A DNA stretch of 46,799 bases from [Flexibacter] sp. ATCC 35208 (GCF_001975825.1 NZ_MTKN01000029.1:50654-97452), one strand, 5' to 3'. Shown: positions 25,092-35,295, numbered from the stretch's first letter. Numbers and translations are program-made. The notes: generated by a model not told the origin, from the letters alone.

Positions 25092-25126
25092 AAGTTTAAT
25101 CTAAATTCAGTTTGGAAAGTGTGTAG

Positions 25127-26296
25127 TTATTTATTGAATTCGTACATGTACAGGTACTGGTAGTCAGAAGTCTCATTATCATCATATGTCAATACCAGTT
25201 TGCTGGCAGTCAATTCAGATACATAATAATAATAGTAGTTGAAATCGATGTTTGAACTGTTGCCACTTTCACTGTTATTGTAGATGAACATCAGGCGATG
25301 TTTGGAAGCATCATAAGAAATAGCACCTGTCTCGATACCATTATAATTATTTGCATAAGTATATGCATAGCTGCTACAAGTCGAATTATCAAGGTCCAGG
25401 TTTCTGTAACTACCGCTATAAGAGGAGGAATAGGTATACTGACTATTGAACGTGAACGCCCAATGATAAGTCCATGCATAGCTAGTCAGGTAAATATCAG
25501 TGGCCTCTTCGGATGCTGTCAGGGTATTATTGTTGCAGGTATAGTACTGCTGGGTATAAGGATACAGCGTATCAACTATCCATTCATTGTCATAGGAACT
25601 GGTACCATAATATTTATATCTTGCATAATTCCAGGTGCCAGCCAGTGAATCGTTGAATGTAGTACTACCCTGGGGTAATACGATCACTGTAGCTGTGACA
25701 GGTTTACTCACACGGTTCAAGGTATCATACGCTGCATACTTCACATAGAAAGTATCGCCTTTGATGGAGATTGGTAATTTGATTACAATTGAAGAGTCGA
25801 TATAACCCTCGCCGCTACCACGGACAAATGCAGGCAATTGAGAGGCCTTTTTCGCACCACTTGCTGCCAGCTTTGCACGCATCGCTGCTCTTGCAGCTTT
25901 ACGTTGTGTATTCGCAGTGGAGTAATTTACTTTGAAATATGAACTGGCTCCTTTGATCTGCACATAATAACCTGCTACATAGCCGGAAAGATTTGGCGGA
26001 TAGATGGTCAGATATTGTCCTTCTATTACACTGTAAGTTCTTTCGTACATGGTATCCAGTACGGGGGCATCGGCAGATGTTGATGGGGATGGTAATACGG
26101 AATCAGCGACTTTGGTGGAATAACCCACACTGATTGCAGCTGTCAGTGTATTAGCGTCAACCTGACCGCTCCACCAAACAGTCTTATTGATAGTGTCATT
26201 CACTGTGTTGGTAACAGTGATGGTTTTATCCTCCTTTTTACAGGCATAGAAAACCAGGGCACCAAGTATGGCACCAATTAAGTAAATTTTCTTCAT
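25127..26296 (-). CDS. Tyr/Asn-rich lipoprotein, paralogue A
   Basis: The 389-residue product has a lipobox FYAC (Cys19). It shares with paralogue B the order signal, NTVxDT linker, APVLD region, YYVQI-SYFK region, GYIDSxIVxKLP segment, and a Tyr/Ser/Asn-rich C-terminal domain starting at SLAGTWNYARY. An extra basic Ala/Lys stretch sits near residues 130-155. The central region is better conserved between the two than the C-terminal barrel, so the tips have diverged. It is the first gene of a two-gene unit and its promoter was not identified. Function unknown. Confidence 0.75.
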   Translation of the reverse strand: MKKIYLIGAILGALVFYACKKEDKTITVTNTVNDTINKTVWWSGQVDANTLTAAISVGYSTKVADSVLPSPSTSADAPVLDTMYERTYSVIEGQYLTIYPPNLSGYVAGYYVQIKGASSYFKVNYSTANTQRKAARAAMRAKLAASGAKKASQLPAFVRGSGEGYIDSSIVIKLPISIKGDTFYVKYAAYDTLNRVSKPVTATVIVLPQGSTTFNDSLAGTWNYARYKYYGTSSYDNEWIVDTLYPYTQQYYTCNNNTLTASEEATDIYLTSYAWTYHWAFTFNSQYTYSSSYSGSYRNLDLDNSTCSSYAYTYANNYNGIETGAISYDASKHRLMFIYNNSESGNSSNIDFNYYYYYVSELTASKLVLTYDDNETSDYQYLYMYEFNK

Positions 26297-26377
26297 AGAT
26301 AAGGGAATAAATATTTCAAGTAAAAATAATGTAAGGAAAATCTTTATCTAGTTTCTTCTGATATCTGGTAGGTAGGT

Positions 26378-26408
26378 AAAAAAATAACCACCTGAAAGCC
26401 AGGTGGTT
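26378..26408 (-). terminator. Terminator after the decayed lipoprotein gene
   Basis: Stem AACCACCTG with CAGGTGGTT, 5-base loop, followed on the minus strand by a run of T residues. Confidence 0.8.
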
Positions 26409-26465
26409 AAAAATATTATCAGTTCTTAATTAATGTATAGCTGGTCTGCTTTGCTTCAGATATTT

Positions 26466-26698
26466 TTAATAGTATGTGCCGTCAGTAGTTGCTTCTTCAT
26501 AAGAAAATACTGACACCATCGGGCTGGTATCCCTTAATTCATTGATGCAATAGGTTTCATAATGAGGTATTTGTATTACCCTCACTTTGCCGTATCCGGT
26601 TTAAAGTCAGGAAAAGTGGTCGTACCGTTTAGATTGACAGTTTTTTTACAGGCAAAGACTTATAGCACATGGACTACAATCATGTAGTTTAATTTCAT
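26466..26698 (-). pseudogene. Decayed small lipoprotein
   Basis: The minus strand reads MKLNYMIVVHVL, a TAA at 26662-26660, then VFACKKTVNLNGTTTFPDF, a clear lipoprotein signal peptide and lipobox interrupted at codon 13. The frame shifts near 26585 and continues open for 39 codons (starting VRVIQIPHYETYC, ending TTDGTYY) to a stop at 26466. A proper terminator follows. The restored product would be about 77 residues. TTA to TAA is the simplest explanation for the nonsense codon. It lies 20 bp after the pbpC stop, so it was probably the last gene of the pbpC unit. Confidence 0.6.
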
Positions 26699-26718
26699 TT
26701 TTAGATGAACAATGCACT

Positions 26719-29094
26719 TTACTTGTCCTTTTCTTTCGCTAAAATTTCAAATGGTACATGCACCTCAGCTCCGGTTTCATCTACCAATGTGAGCATATGC
26801 TTACCGGGTGCCGGGTGCAAAGCCATCTGGTGAAACTCTTCTGTAGTACCGATAAAGTTATTGTCCAGGTGCCAGAAGATCTTTGCTTTTGTATCCCGGT
26901 GGGTGGCCGTAAATACTGCTTCTCCGGCTGTGCCATCTATTTCTATAGGTACATATATACGTGCATTGGGTCGGGGATATATCACTTCCATCGTTGGCTT
27001 ATCAGCTGATAAGGTCGCGATACAATCAGGTCTATATGGAGGTAATGCAGCATAGTTATGTCTGGTACGGTAATAGAACTCCATGGCTGGTGGTAATACA
27101 AACCAGGGTACATGTTGCATCATGGATGGCGATTCACAATTCGCTGTCACGCGGTATTGACCTGTATGATCTAAATGTATTAACTGGTGATAAGGGCATA
27201 CGCCAGAACGCAATCCATTCACAGGTACCCATAGTGAATCCTTGTCTGGACAGAGATCGCTGGCCCTGTAGCCACTTTGTTTACACACTTCTACTTTTCT
27301 TAATTTGCTATAAGGCGTGGTAAACCAGCCACTGGTATGTAGTAATCGGAATACATCAAACATTACAGGGGCTGCTGTCGCTACGCCCAATAACCCCGGT
27401 CTCCCTTCTCCATCTGCATTACCGATCCATACACCTACTACATATTGAGGCGTGACACCTATGGCCCATCCATCTCTGAACCCAAAGCTGGTACCTGTTT
27501 TCCATGCTACTCTTTGTGAAGAGGAAAACTGTTGCCAGAGCATTTCCTCACCCGGTCTCATTACGTCTTCCATTGCCTGGAAGGTGTACCAGATCGCTCC
27601 TGCATCCAGCACACCATAGTCTGTAGGTGCATGTTCTGAAGGTCTTTTTAATCCATGTATATAGTTGGGTGCATGAATGTCATCTGCATCATACTTACCA
27701 TTGTATTGATCTAAATGTAACAAGGTACGCGCCATGCTTGCATACATGCCAGACATCTCCCACAGATTGGTTTCTCCACCACCTAAGATCAGTGATAAAC
27801 CATAGTGGTCTGCGGGTTGTCGCAATGTGGTAATGCCCATTTTCTTTAGCAATGCATGAAAACGTTCATAGCGATATTGCTGTAGCATACGCACCGCCGG
27901 AATATTCAGTGACCTTGCCAATGCCCTGCTGGCAGGCACTGCACCATCATATCCTAAGTCAAAGTTCTGTGGTGTATACCCTGCGATCTGTGTAGGAATA
28001 TCCGGTACTAAACTATGTGGTAGTATCATGCCATCCGTCATCATCGCTGCATACAACACTGGTTTCAATGTACTACCCGGACTGCGCGGACTCTGTATGA
28101 TATCCACATGGCTTTCCATTTCTGCATCTTCATGATGATAGATATTACCTACATAAGCGAGTGCATTGCCCGTTTCTACATCCAATACAATTGCTGCAGC
28201 GTTGTTGATGCCATTGGCTTTGTAAATATTGTGATAGCGCTCTACAATGTTCGCAACATTTCTTTGCAGATCACCTTCCAGCGTGGTTTTGATACGGGTG
28301 CTACCTGTGCTGCCTGTGCGGTAATCTTTGCGGAACCTATCTAACAAGTGTGGTGCATCCTGCGGCAATGCCTGTGGCTGATCTGGTAAAGGTTCTAATT
28401 TAGAGAGCGCACAGGTGATGCTATCAATCGTTTTATTCTTCCACAGCCTGTTTAAAAGCTGGTTTCTTTTCGTGAGTAAGATCTGCCTGTTACGACCAGG
28501 ATGTACTAATGCCGGACTATTGGGCAATACTGCCAATGCCGCTGTTTCACCCCATGATAATTGTTCTGCACCACGGCCATAGTAGCGCCAGGAAGCTGCT
28601 TCCAGTCCTACTACGTTTCCTCCGAAAGGTGCATTGCCAGCATATAATTGTAAGATGCTTTTTTTAGAATATGAGAATTCAAGACGTGTAGCGAGTACCG
28701 CTTCAATCAACTTTTGAAATACAGTACGGGGTTTATTGCGCGAGAGGCGGATCACCTGCATGGAGAGGGTACTACCTCCACTGATGACAGTGCGGTGTTG
28801 TATGTTTTGTTTAAAAGCACGGGCAAGGGCTATGATATCCACACCCCAGTGGTAATTAAAACGTTTGTCTTCGTAAGCGATAATGCACCGTGCAAATTTT
28901 TCAGGTACAGGTTTATCAACAGGGAAACGCCATTGACCATCTGTGGCAATAGTGGCGCTGAGCAGCCTGCCGTTGTTGTCTTCTATAACAAAGGAAGTAG
29001 GGGCCGTAAATAAACGGGAGGGGAGACAAAAAATATATGTTATTAACAAGATGGAAGCAACAATCAACCACCATTTTCTTTTACGCAACCACAT
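26719..29094 (-). CDS. pbpC: Penicillin-binding protein 1C
   Basis: The 791-residue bifunctional peptidoglycan synthase has an N-terminal membrane anchor (about 8-26). The GT51 transglycosylase domain has catalytic Glu75 in EDKRF and GGSTLSMQ at 106-113. The transpeptidase domain has active-site Ser341 in STLK, SLN at 395-397 and KTGT at 532-535. The C-terminal BiPBP_C domain (about 690-785) is specific to PBP1C. The next upstream gene encodes an alpha-2-macroglobulin, reproducing the conserved yfhM-pbpC pairing of Proteobacteria. An 80-bp tandem repeat with promoter-like elements lies in the 264-bp gap before it. Length is typical. Confidence 0.95.
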   Translation of the reverse strand: MWLRKRKWWLIVASILLITYIFCLPSRLFTAPTSFVIEDNNGRLLSATIATDGQWRFPVDKPVPEKFARCIIAYEDKRFNYHWGVDIIALARAFKQNIQHRTVISGGSTLSMQVIRLSRNKPRTVFQKLIEAVLATRLEFSYSKKSILQLYAGNAPFGGNVVGLEAASWRYYGRGAEQLSWGETAALAVLPNSPALVHPGRNRQILLTKRNQLLNRLWKNKTIDSITCALSKLEPLPDQPQALPQDAPHLLDRFRKDYRTGSTGSTRIKTTLEGDLQRNVANIVERYHNIYKANGINNAAAIVLDVETGNALAYVGNIYHHEDAEMESHVDIIQSPRSPGSTLKPVLYAAMMTDGMILPHSLVPDIPTQIAGYTPQNFDLGYDGAVPASRALARSLNIPAVRMLQQYRYERFHALLKKMGITTLRQPADHYGLSLILGGGETNLWEMSGMYASMARTLLHLDQYNGKYDADDIHAPNYIHGLKRPSEHAPTDYGVLDAGAIWYTFQAMEDVMRPGEEMLWQQFSSSQRVAWKTGTSFGFRDGWAIGVTPQYVVGVWIGNADGEGRPGLLGVATAAPVMFDVFRLLHTSGWFTTPYSKLRKVEVCKQSGYRASDLCPDKDSLWVPVNGLRSGVCPYHQLIHLDHTGQYRVTANCESPSMMQHVPWFVLPPAMEFYYRTRHNYAALPPYRPDCIATLSADKPTMEVIYPRPNARIYVPIEIDGTAGEAVFTATHRDTKAKIFWHLDNNFIGTTEEFHQMALHPAPGKHMLTLVDETGAEVHVPFEILAKEKDK

Positions 29095-29139
29095 AGAATT
29101 CTTTTTAAGCCGGCCGCCACCCTCGTGGCAAAAAAATGA

Positions 29140-29299
29140 GCGTGCATCAAAAATAAATAAACCTCCTCAGAAGTGCTGAAAGGACTACCTATCTCCATTA
29201 GGTATCCGAATAAAACGCAGGATGTATCAAAAATAAATGAACCTCCTTAGAACTGCATAAATGCAAACCTGGCTCCATCAGGTATCCGAATGAAAAGAG
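29140..29299 (-). repeat. 80-bp tandem duplication with promoter-like elements upstream of pbpC
   Basis: Two imperfect units (29140-29219 and 29220-29299) have a period of exactly 80 bp. Best-conserved blocks are ATCAAAAATAAAT, AACCTCCT and AGGTATCCGAAT. Read toward pbpC, each contains a TATTTTTG (29155-29148 and 29235-29228) matching the -7 consensus, so both copies may initiate transcription. No good -33 TTG was seen. Confidence 0.65.
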
Positions 29300-29326
29300 C
29301 GTGTATCTTACTTTTGATACACGCTC
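29297..29326 (-). terminator. Terminator after the alpha-2-macroglobulin gene
   Basis: An 11-bp perfect stem (GAGCGTGTATC with GATACACGCTC), 8-base loop, followed on the minus strand by TTTT. It lies 33 bp beyond the stop. Confidence 0.8.
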
Positions 29327-29358
29327 CATTTTATTGAGAGAAAGTAAATTTAGTCAAT

Positions 29359-32300
29359 TTACTTCGTACTTATATCTACCCACTTACCTGGCAGGAAGGC
29401 TTGTATGGTATTATCATACATCGCTTCACAATTCACAGCTGGCAGGTAATAATGCCCTAAGTAAGCTGCATTCAGCAATACATTGTATGTATGTGTTTTA
29501 CCTTCTTCAATATTGAAATAAGTATACACCCTGTCGTCACGAATATCCATAAATGTAAACGGTGAATTATGGAAGGCGCTATCGCTTTCCAGCAGGCGTG
29601 TATTGATCACCTCCCACCCACTTGGGAAGATCTGTGTCAATGCCATCTGCTCATAATATCCACGCTTACCAGGGTTAGTGATCTTCACAGTCGCCATGAA
29701 GTCTGTACCCTGGCGAAGGTTCGTTACATCCAGCGGATGACCGTCACGGGTGCTATAAGTTACTGATAGCCCTAATACTTCAGGATTGTTTGGAACAGTA
29801 GGCTCCTGCCCTGCATCCGGACGACCCTGCAGGATCAGTCTTGCATACAGGATATTACCACCGGTGTTCTGCACACTCACATTACCAGCTGTAGTAGTAA
29901 CAACCGGGATTTGTGTGATGTAAGAGGTAGCACTTACAGTGGTTGCTTTACCATTCAGCTTGTAAGTAAAGGTGGCTTTAGCGCCATTCTTGTTTGTACC
30001 GCAGAACTTCGCAATCGCAATCAATGTATAGGCAGTGGTCTGTGTGCTATAGTAATCATCTTTCGACATATCAGCAGCCAGTTCTTTCACCAGTTCATTG
30101 CCACGAGCTGTCTGACCTAAGGTCGTGAGTGTTTCCAGTATCATCGCTTTATCGCGGGTATCAGAGCCAAAGGTGCCACCTAATTGTTTATAAGGTTTCA
30201 CACTGGTTGGTAAATTTCTGATCAGCATATTTGATACTTCCGGCTGACCAGCGAGTTTGTAAGCTGCTGCCAGTCTCCATTTTGCTGCATCAGAGAGATA
30301 TGCGAACTCTTTCAGACGGTTCATCGCACCTAACTCAGGCACTTTGGCCAGTGCGAGCAGATACAGACGATATGCCTGTGTGAGATCGCCACCATAGAAG
30401 TTGGTACTGCGTGGTGTCCAGGATGCTGCTTTGTTACGTTGGTATTTCTTCCATTGGTCCAGCATGCTTGCAGGCAGTTCGTACCCTCTTGCCTGTGCTT
30501 CCAGCAGGAAGTGACCGGCATAGTTTGTACCCCACTCATCTGATTCTGCATTACCTGGCCAGTAAGCCAAACCACCGTCGGAGGTCTGGAAGCCTTTCAG
30601 TCTGTTGATCGCCGCTTTGATGTTGTGATCTGCATTGGCAGCTTCACTGCTCTTCAGGTCTACCAGCTGGTTCAGTACCAGTTGAGGGAATGCTGCAGAA
30701 GTAGTTTGTTCCACACAACCATGTGGATATTGTACCAGGTAATTCAGGCGTTTTGCCAGATTCATCGGAGGCACGGTAGAGATTTCCAATACACCGGTAT
30801 TGGTGCCTGCCATACCTGCTGGTTTGTAATCGGCAGTCCAGCTTTGACCACCTGTTACAGTTCCATCCTGTACAGTGGTGATCAGTGGATTCGGATTACG
30901 TACTTCCAGTTCAGTTTGTTCTTCTGCTTTCGCAGCGCCGCTGGTAGCTGTTACTTTTACTTTGGCCACACCTACGGCAGCTTTCACTTTCACATCAAAG
31001 TATACCAGTTGTTCACCCGGTTGATTGAAGGTAACGGTCTTCGTGCTTTCACCCACCACTTGCAGCAGTGAGCTGGTAGCCAGTGTTACTTTCGCTGATT
31101 TGATATTGTTTTCCAGACCGAATACGGTAACTGGTAATTGAATGGTTTCAGAAGGACCTAATACCCGTGGCAGTGATGTGAGCAGCATCAATGGTTTCTT
31201 CACAGCTACTACTTTTTCAGCAGCACCGTATGCACCATCCTGACCCGCTACTACCATCGCTTTCACAGAACCAATGTATGGAGGCAGTTTGAAGTTGTGT
31301 GTTTTCTTTTCACCACCTTTCAGGGTGAATGGACCCATGTATAATACAACTGGTTTGAAGCGGTTTGCTTTTGCAGCGCCTGCATTTTTGTTCAGACCTT
31401 CGTCACCACCTATACTCAGAATGCGTTCCATATCGCCACCCCATGCACCGATCACATAGTCGAAGATATCCCAGGTTTTTACACCCAGTGCTTCTCTTGC
31501 ATAGAAGGTACTATGTGGATCAGGTGTTTTGAAGCGGGTCAGATCCAGCAGACCTTCATCAACAATGGCGATGGTATAGGTCATAGATTTACCTTTGGCT
31601 TCAGATACGGTGATGCTGGCGTTCTGTTCAGGTTCCAGTTTATCGGCCATGGTGATCACCGGACTGAGGATGGTATTTGCATCTTCGATCGTCAGTGGTA
31701 TTACGCCATACATGCGGATAGGCAGATCGTTCGCTGTTTGTGCATGTGGTTGCAGCAAACTAATGTTCACGTATATATTAGGCGCCATGGATTTGTCCAC
31801 CTTGAAGCTGAAGGTCGTCTGTCCTTTCTTTGTATTTACCCAGAAGGATTTCAGCACCTTGCTGCCTGATTCAATGCTGATGAGGCCACGACCTCCTTCA
31901 CTACTTGGAATGGTGAGGTTCACGTCTTCACCTACATTGTATTTACTCTTGTCAGAAGTGAACACGAGCATAGCAGCTTCAGAAGGATTTTCTTTCTGCA
32001 CTCTTTCTGCCCAACCCGGGTAATCAATATATACTGACTTACCGGTGGTATGTCCGCTCTTCAGGTCTTTCACTCTTACGAGGTAACGGCCCCAGTCAGG
32101 AGAGTTGATCTGCAGGTCCCAGGTACCTTTACCATTATTGAGCGCGATAGTTTCTTTTTTCAATAGCTGGTTGTAACTATCCTGCGTAAAGTTGGTAAAG
32201 TCGTCTTCACCATCTTCATCCCACCACCAGCGCCAGCGAACTTTGTACAGTTCTACCTGCACACTGCTGGAACCACGCACCAGGTTACCATTGTTATCCA

Positions 32301-34932
32301 CATTTACGATGCTGATATGGTGTGGCTGGTCTGTGAGCAACATTCCTGTAGTACGATCTCCTTCCGGCATGCGGATACCTGCATAGGTAGAGAACGGGTT
32401 GTATGGCATAGAGAAGTGGTCGATACTGAAATCGCCACCTGGCTCGAATACTTTGATTTCGAAGTTAGCTTTCAGCTGACCTGGAGCGATTTTGCCCAGT
32501 GGCAGGTTCACTTTTACAGGTGCGGTACCGTTCTCACTCAGGGCGCTTTCGAAGATGGTTTTATCTTCAGCTTCAAAGTGAGTGACAGGGTCGTCGAAGG
32601 TATAGCCGGCAAAGTTTTTAAAGCTGGTAGCCTGTTGGGTGAGCGATACATCGACTTTTGCTTTCAGGTGCTGGGCAGTAGCGCCAAACAACCATTGTGC
32701 ACTCAGTGTACCTTCAGAAGCATCGTCTTTGGACAGGGTTGTTCTTGTACCAAAGTCCAGTTTTACTTTCAGCCTGTTGGGCTTTACAGTTTCAATGCGC
32801 AAATTTTTAGTAAAGAGGGCGCCTCCTACTTTTACCTTCGCCGTCCAGTTACCAGTAATGTCGTCAGGGTTGGTAGCGGTGATAAAGTTATAGAAGCCAT
32901 TTACAGATTGCAGGGCGTTGATCCTTCTGTACAGCTGGCCTTTCGGATTGTAGAGTTCCAGTGTAACCGGGTGATCAGCTGGTAATTTCTGTTGTTTATC
33001 TTCCAGTATGAAGGTAAGGTACAGGGTATCGCCAGGGCGCCATACACCACGTTCACCGTAGAGGAAGCCTTTGATACCGCTTTGTACTTCTTCCCCTTTC
33101 ACATCGAAACGGCCCAGGGGGAGGGAGTTACCATCGTCCAGTTTCAGGTAGCCTCTTTCGTCACCTTTCTTAGCGATCAGGAGGTAAGGTCTGCGTTTCA
33201 GATCGAAGTTTGCAAGACCATCGCCATCGCTCTTGGTTTTGAAGATTACCTGGTTCTGGTAGTCGAGCAGTTCCAGTTCTACACCCATTAATGGTTTAGT
33301 ATCGCGGATGTCGGTAACGGCAATGAGCATGCTGTTGTCATTCCCTCTCTTGGCTGTCAGACCGATATTGGAAGAGAAAACGTTGCGGGATGCCCATCGG
33401 TCTTTGTTGTAATAAGAGTTAGAGCAGGCGTCGTCGCGGGTTTCCCAGTTATAACCGTATGGATAGTAGCTATCGTAACGGGACCAGAATTCATCGTCTT
33501 CGTCGATCTTTTCGCCATAGCCATCACTGTAATAGTCTTCTTCAGACTGTTCTTCTTTTTTGGTATCGTCGGTTTTAGCACCACAACCCATGAGGGAGTA
33601 TGCTTTGCGGAAGCCGATGGTCACGCGGTAGATGGCGCCTGGTTCGGTGCGGAGCAGTTGATCCAGGTCGAGGAAGAAACGGTTACGTTTATGAAGATTG
33701 AGCGACTTGTCGGTATCGAGGCGGATGGTTTTTTCAACCACCGGACGACCTACGCGACGCAGATCCTGCGTACCATTCAGGTCATTCCTTTGCAGGTATT
33801 GCGGAATGTTGTTTTCGTAGATCTTGATGATGGTCACGTCTACGGCACTGAGGTTCACCGCTTCGAAGGGGAACACCAGTTTATTGCTTTCCGGGAGCAC
33901 CACCCCTTTGCCGGGGATAGATACGGAAGGTTGAATATTTTCGAAATCGATATTGGCGGAGAAGCTCTGCAGTAGTTTCTCGTCATAACTGTTCAGTATA
34001 CCCTCGTTGATCACAACGGAGAAGCTACCTTCCAGACGTTTAGGTGCGAATACTTTTACTTCACTGCCTTCGATGGTATAGCGCAGGTCGCTAACGCCGC
34101 TGATACCGATGAGGCCATCGAGGGTTTGGGCTACGCTAATGGGATCGGAGAATTGTACGAGAACGTATTGTTCAGGATCAATGATCGCTTTTACATCGAG
34201 TACTTTGAATTCACCGATGGCCGGTATTTCAAGTTGCTTTTTGCCTGATAGCTCAACTTTCAGCGGAGCGCCGTTCCATTCGAGGTCCAGGTTCCATCCA
34301 TCCTGCGCACGGGTCAGGTTTTCGATGGTGAACTTAGATGTTCTTTCGGCAGCGTTGTGTTCCCATTTGATAGGGAAGGATTTGCTACCAGCGCGGGCGG
34401 TGACTACTTTTTCGATCTGTTGAGGATCTTCGGCATCAGCAGTGACGATGGCGCCGGTGTAGACCATTTTTTCGCGGGAGGTATTGCTGGCTGATTTAAG
34501 GCCAAAATCCTGCAGTTCGTACGATGGCTCCATGACACGGAATTCGAAGTCGAAAGAGCGAAGGGCTTTTTCTACATTGATCACTTTTCCGAGTCTGAAA
34601 GTAGCGGTGTAGGTTTTGCCGGGAGTCAGGTTGGCATCCGGACGAAACTCAATTGTAGTGGCGTCTACCCAATAGGCCTTACCCTTGATGGACGGGCTGA
34701 AATCGAAGAGTTCTTCGGTGACAGGCTCATTTTGGGTGTGGGTAACGTTTACATTGCTGGATAACTGTACCCTGATAGTACTTTGTTTGGAAATTACACC
34801 GGCGGTATAGGCATCGATGTATTTTGCCAGTTCAGGGTTCATTGCTTTTCTGGATTGTTTGCAAGCTGAAAAACATGACATTAACAGACAGAAAATACCA
34901 GTAAGTATGGCAATATTTCTTTTGGGATGCAT
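29359..34932 (-). CDS. Bacterial alpha-2-macroglobulin family lipoprotein
   Basis: The 1857-residue product has a lipoprotein signal (about residues 8-24, lipobox FSAC). The N-terminal part has several MG domains, including a bacterial MG1-type region. An unusual acidic Tyr/Asp-rich insert sits near 455-500 (EEQSEEDYYSDGYGEKIDEDDE). The A2M domain is near residue 1180 (GPFTLKGGEKKTHNFKLPPYIGSVKAMV). The thioester motif is GCVEQ, with Cys1406 and Gln1409, so covalent trapping should be possible. These proteins inhibit incoming proteases in the periplasm and are typically encoded next to pbpC, as here. Its own terminator separates the two transcripts. Confidence 0.93.
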   Translation of the reverse strand: MHPKRNIAILTGIFCLLMSCFSACKQSRKAMNPELAKYIDAYTAGVISKQSTIRVQLSSNVNVTHTQNEPVTEELFDFSPSIKGKAYWVDATTIEFRPDANLTPGKTYTATFRLGKVINVEKALRSFDFEFRVMEPSYELQDFGLKSASNTSREKMVYTGAIVTADAEDPQQIEKVVTARAGSKSFPIKWEHNAAERTSKFTIENLTRAQDGWNLDLEWNGAPLKVELSGKKQLEIPAIGEFKVLDVKAIIDPEQYVLVQFSDPISVAQTLDGLIGISGVSDLRYTIEGSEVKVFAPKRLEGSFSVVINEGILNSYDEKLLQSFSANIDFENIQPSVSIPGKGVVLPESNKLVFPFEAVNLSAVDVTIIKIYENNIPQYLQRNDLNGTQDLRRVGRPVVEKTIRLDTDKSLNLHKRNRFFLDLDQLLRTEPGAIYRVTIGFRKAYSLMGCGAKTDDTKKEEQSEEDYYSDGYGEKIDEDDEFWSRYDSYYPYGYNWETRDDACSNSYYNKDRWASRNVFSSNIGLTAKRGNDNSMLIAVTDIRDTKPLMGVELELLDYQNQVIFKTKSDGDGLANFDLKRRPYLLIAKKGDERGYLKLDDGNSLPLGRFDVKGEEVQSGIKGFLYGERGVWRPGDTLYLTFILEDKQQKLPADHPVTLELYNPKGQLYRRINALQSVNGFYNFITATNPDDITGNWTAKVKVGGALFTKNLRIETVKPNRLKVKLDFGTRTTLSKDDASEGTLSAQWLFGATAQHLKAKVDVSLTQQATSFKNFAGYTFDDPVTHFEAEDKTIFESALSENGTAPVKVNLPLGKIAPGQLKANFEIKVFEPGGDFSIDHFSMPYNPFSTYAGIRMPEGDRTTGMLLTDQPHHISIVNVDNNGNLVRGSSSVQVELYKVRWRWWWDEDGEDDFTNFTQDSYNQLLKKETIALNNGKGTWDLQINSPDWGRYLVRVKDLKSGHTTGKSVYIDYPGWAERVQKENPSEAAMLVFTSDKSKYNVGEDVNLTIPSSEGGRGLISIESGSKVLKSFWVNTKKGQTTFSFKVDKSMAPNIYVNISLLQPHAQTANDLPIRMYGVIPLTIEDANTILSPVITMADKLEPEQNASITVSEAKGKSMTYTIAIVDEGLLDLTRFKTPDPHSTFYAREALGVKTWDIFDYVIGAWGGDMERILSIGGDEGLNKNAGAAKANRFKPVVLYMGPFTLKGGEKKTHNFKLPPYIGSVKAMVVAGQDGAYGAAEKVVAVKKPLMLLTSLPRVLGPSETIQLPVTVFGLENNIKSAKVTLATSSLLQVVGESTKTVTFNQPGEQLVYFDVKVKAAVGVAKVKVTATSGAAKAEEQTELEVRNPNPLITTVQDGTVTGGQSWTADYKPAGMAGTNTGVLEISTVPPMNLAKRLNYLVQYPHGCVEQTTSAAFPQLVLNQLVDLKSSEAANADHNIKAAINRLKGFQTSDGGLAYWPGNAESDEWGTNYAGHFLLEAQARGYELPASMLDQWKKYQRNKAASWTPRSTNFYGGDLTQAYRLYLLALAKVPELGAMNRLKEFAYLSDAAKWRLAAAYKLAGQPEVSNMLIRNLPTSVKPYKQLGGTFGSDTRDKAMILETLTTLGQTARGNELVKELAADMSKDDYYSTQTTAYTLIAIAKFCGTNKNGAKATFTYKLNGKATTVSATSYITQIPVVTTTAGNVSVQNTGGNILYARLILQGRPDAGQEPTVPNNPEVLGLSVTYSTRDGHPLDVTNLRQGTDFMATVKITNPGKRGYYEQMALTQIFPSGWEVINTRLLESDSAFHNSPFTFMDIRDDRVYTYFNIEEGKTHTYNVLLNAAYLGHYYLPAVNCEAMYDNTIQAFLPGKWVDISTK

Positions 34933-35065
34933 GTGGATAAATGCTGGTTTAAGATATAAAGGTATGTTAAAATATATTTTAATAATTAATATGGTGGAGC
35001 CGGGGTTGGGTTTACGATCTGATTACGAACATATAGGTCACATATATAGTTATATAGTCCTCCCC

Positions 35066-35270
35066 TTTTTCCGGCCTTTGGATATTCGTGGCTATTCCCG
35101 GAAGCTGTTCCGGGTAGTGGCTTACGAAGGTGATTGTCAGGTTCAATGTATCCATGACAACTGGTCCAAGGCTCGTCAAAGATAAGGAAAGGAGTGTCTT
35201 TAACCAGCCATCTTGCCAATAAAACTCATTTTGAAGGCGTGAATAGGGCTTTTTTAGGACTGATAACAAT
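35066..35270 (-). pseudogene. Remnant of a ModF-like ABC ATPase
   Basis: One minus-strand frame reads VLLARWLVKDTPFLIFDEPW, the signature-to-Walker-B segment of an ABC ATPase. About 40 bp later another frame gives LNLTITFVSHYPEQLPG, the D-loop/H-loop segment typical of ModF (molybdate/photorepair-type) ATPases. The stretch between is shortened and the frame shifts. Upstream there is an in-frame stop. Walker A and the first ATPase domain are absent, so this is a fragment of a protein of about 490 residues. Confidence 0.6.
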
Positions 35271-35295
35271 CATCACATTTATTAAATTTGTCAGC

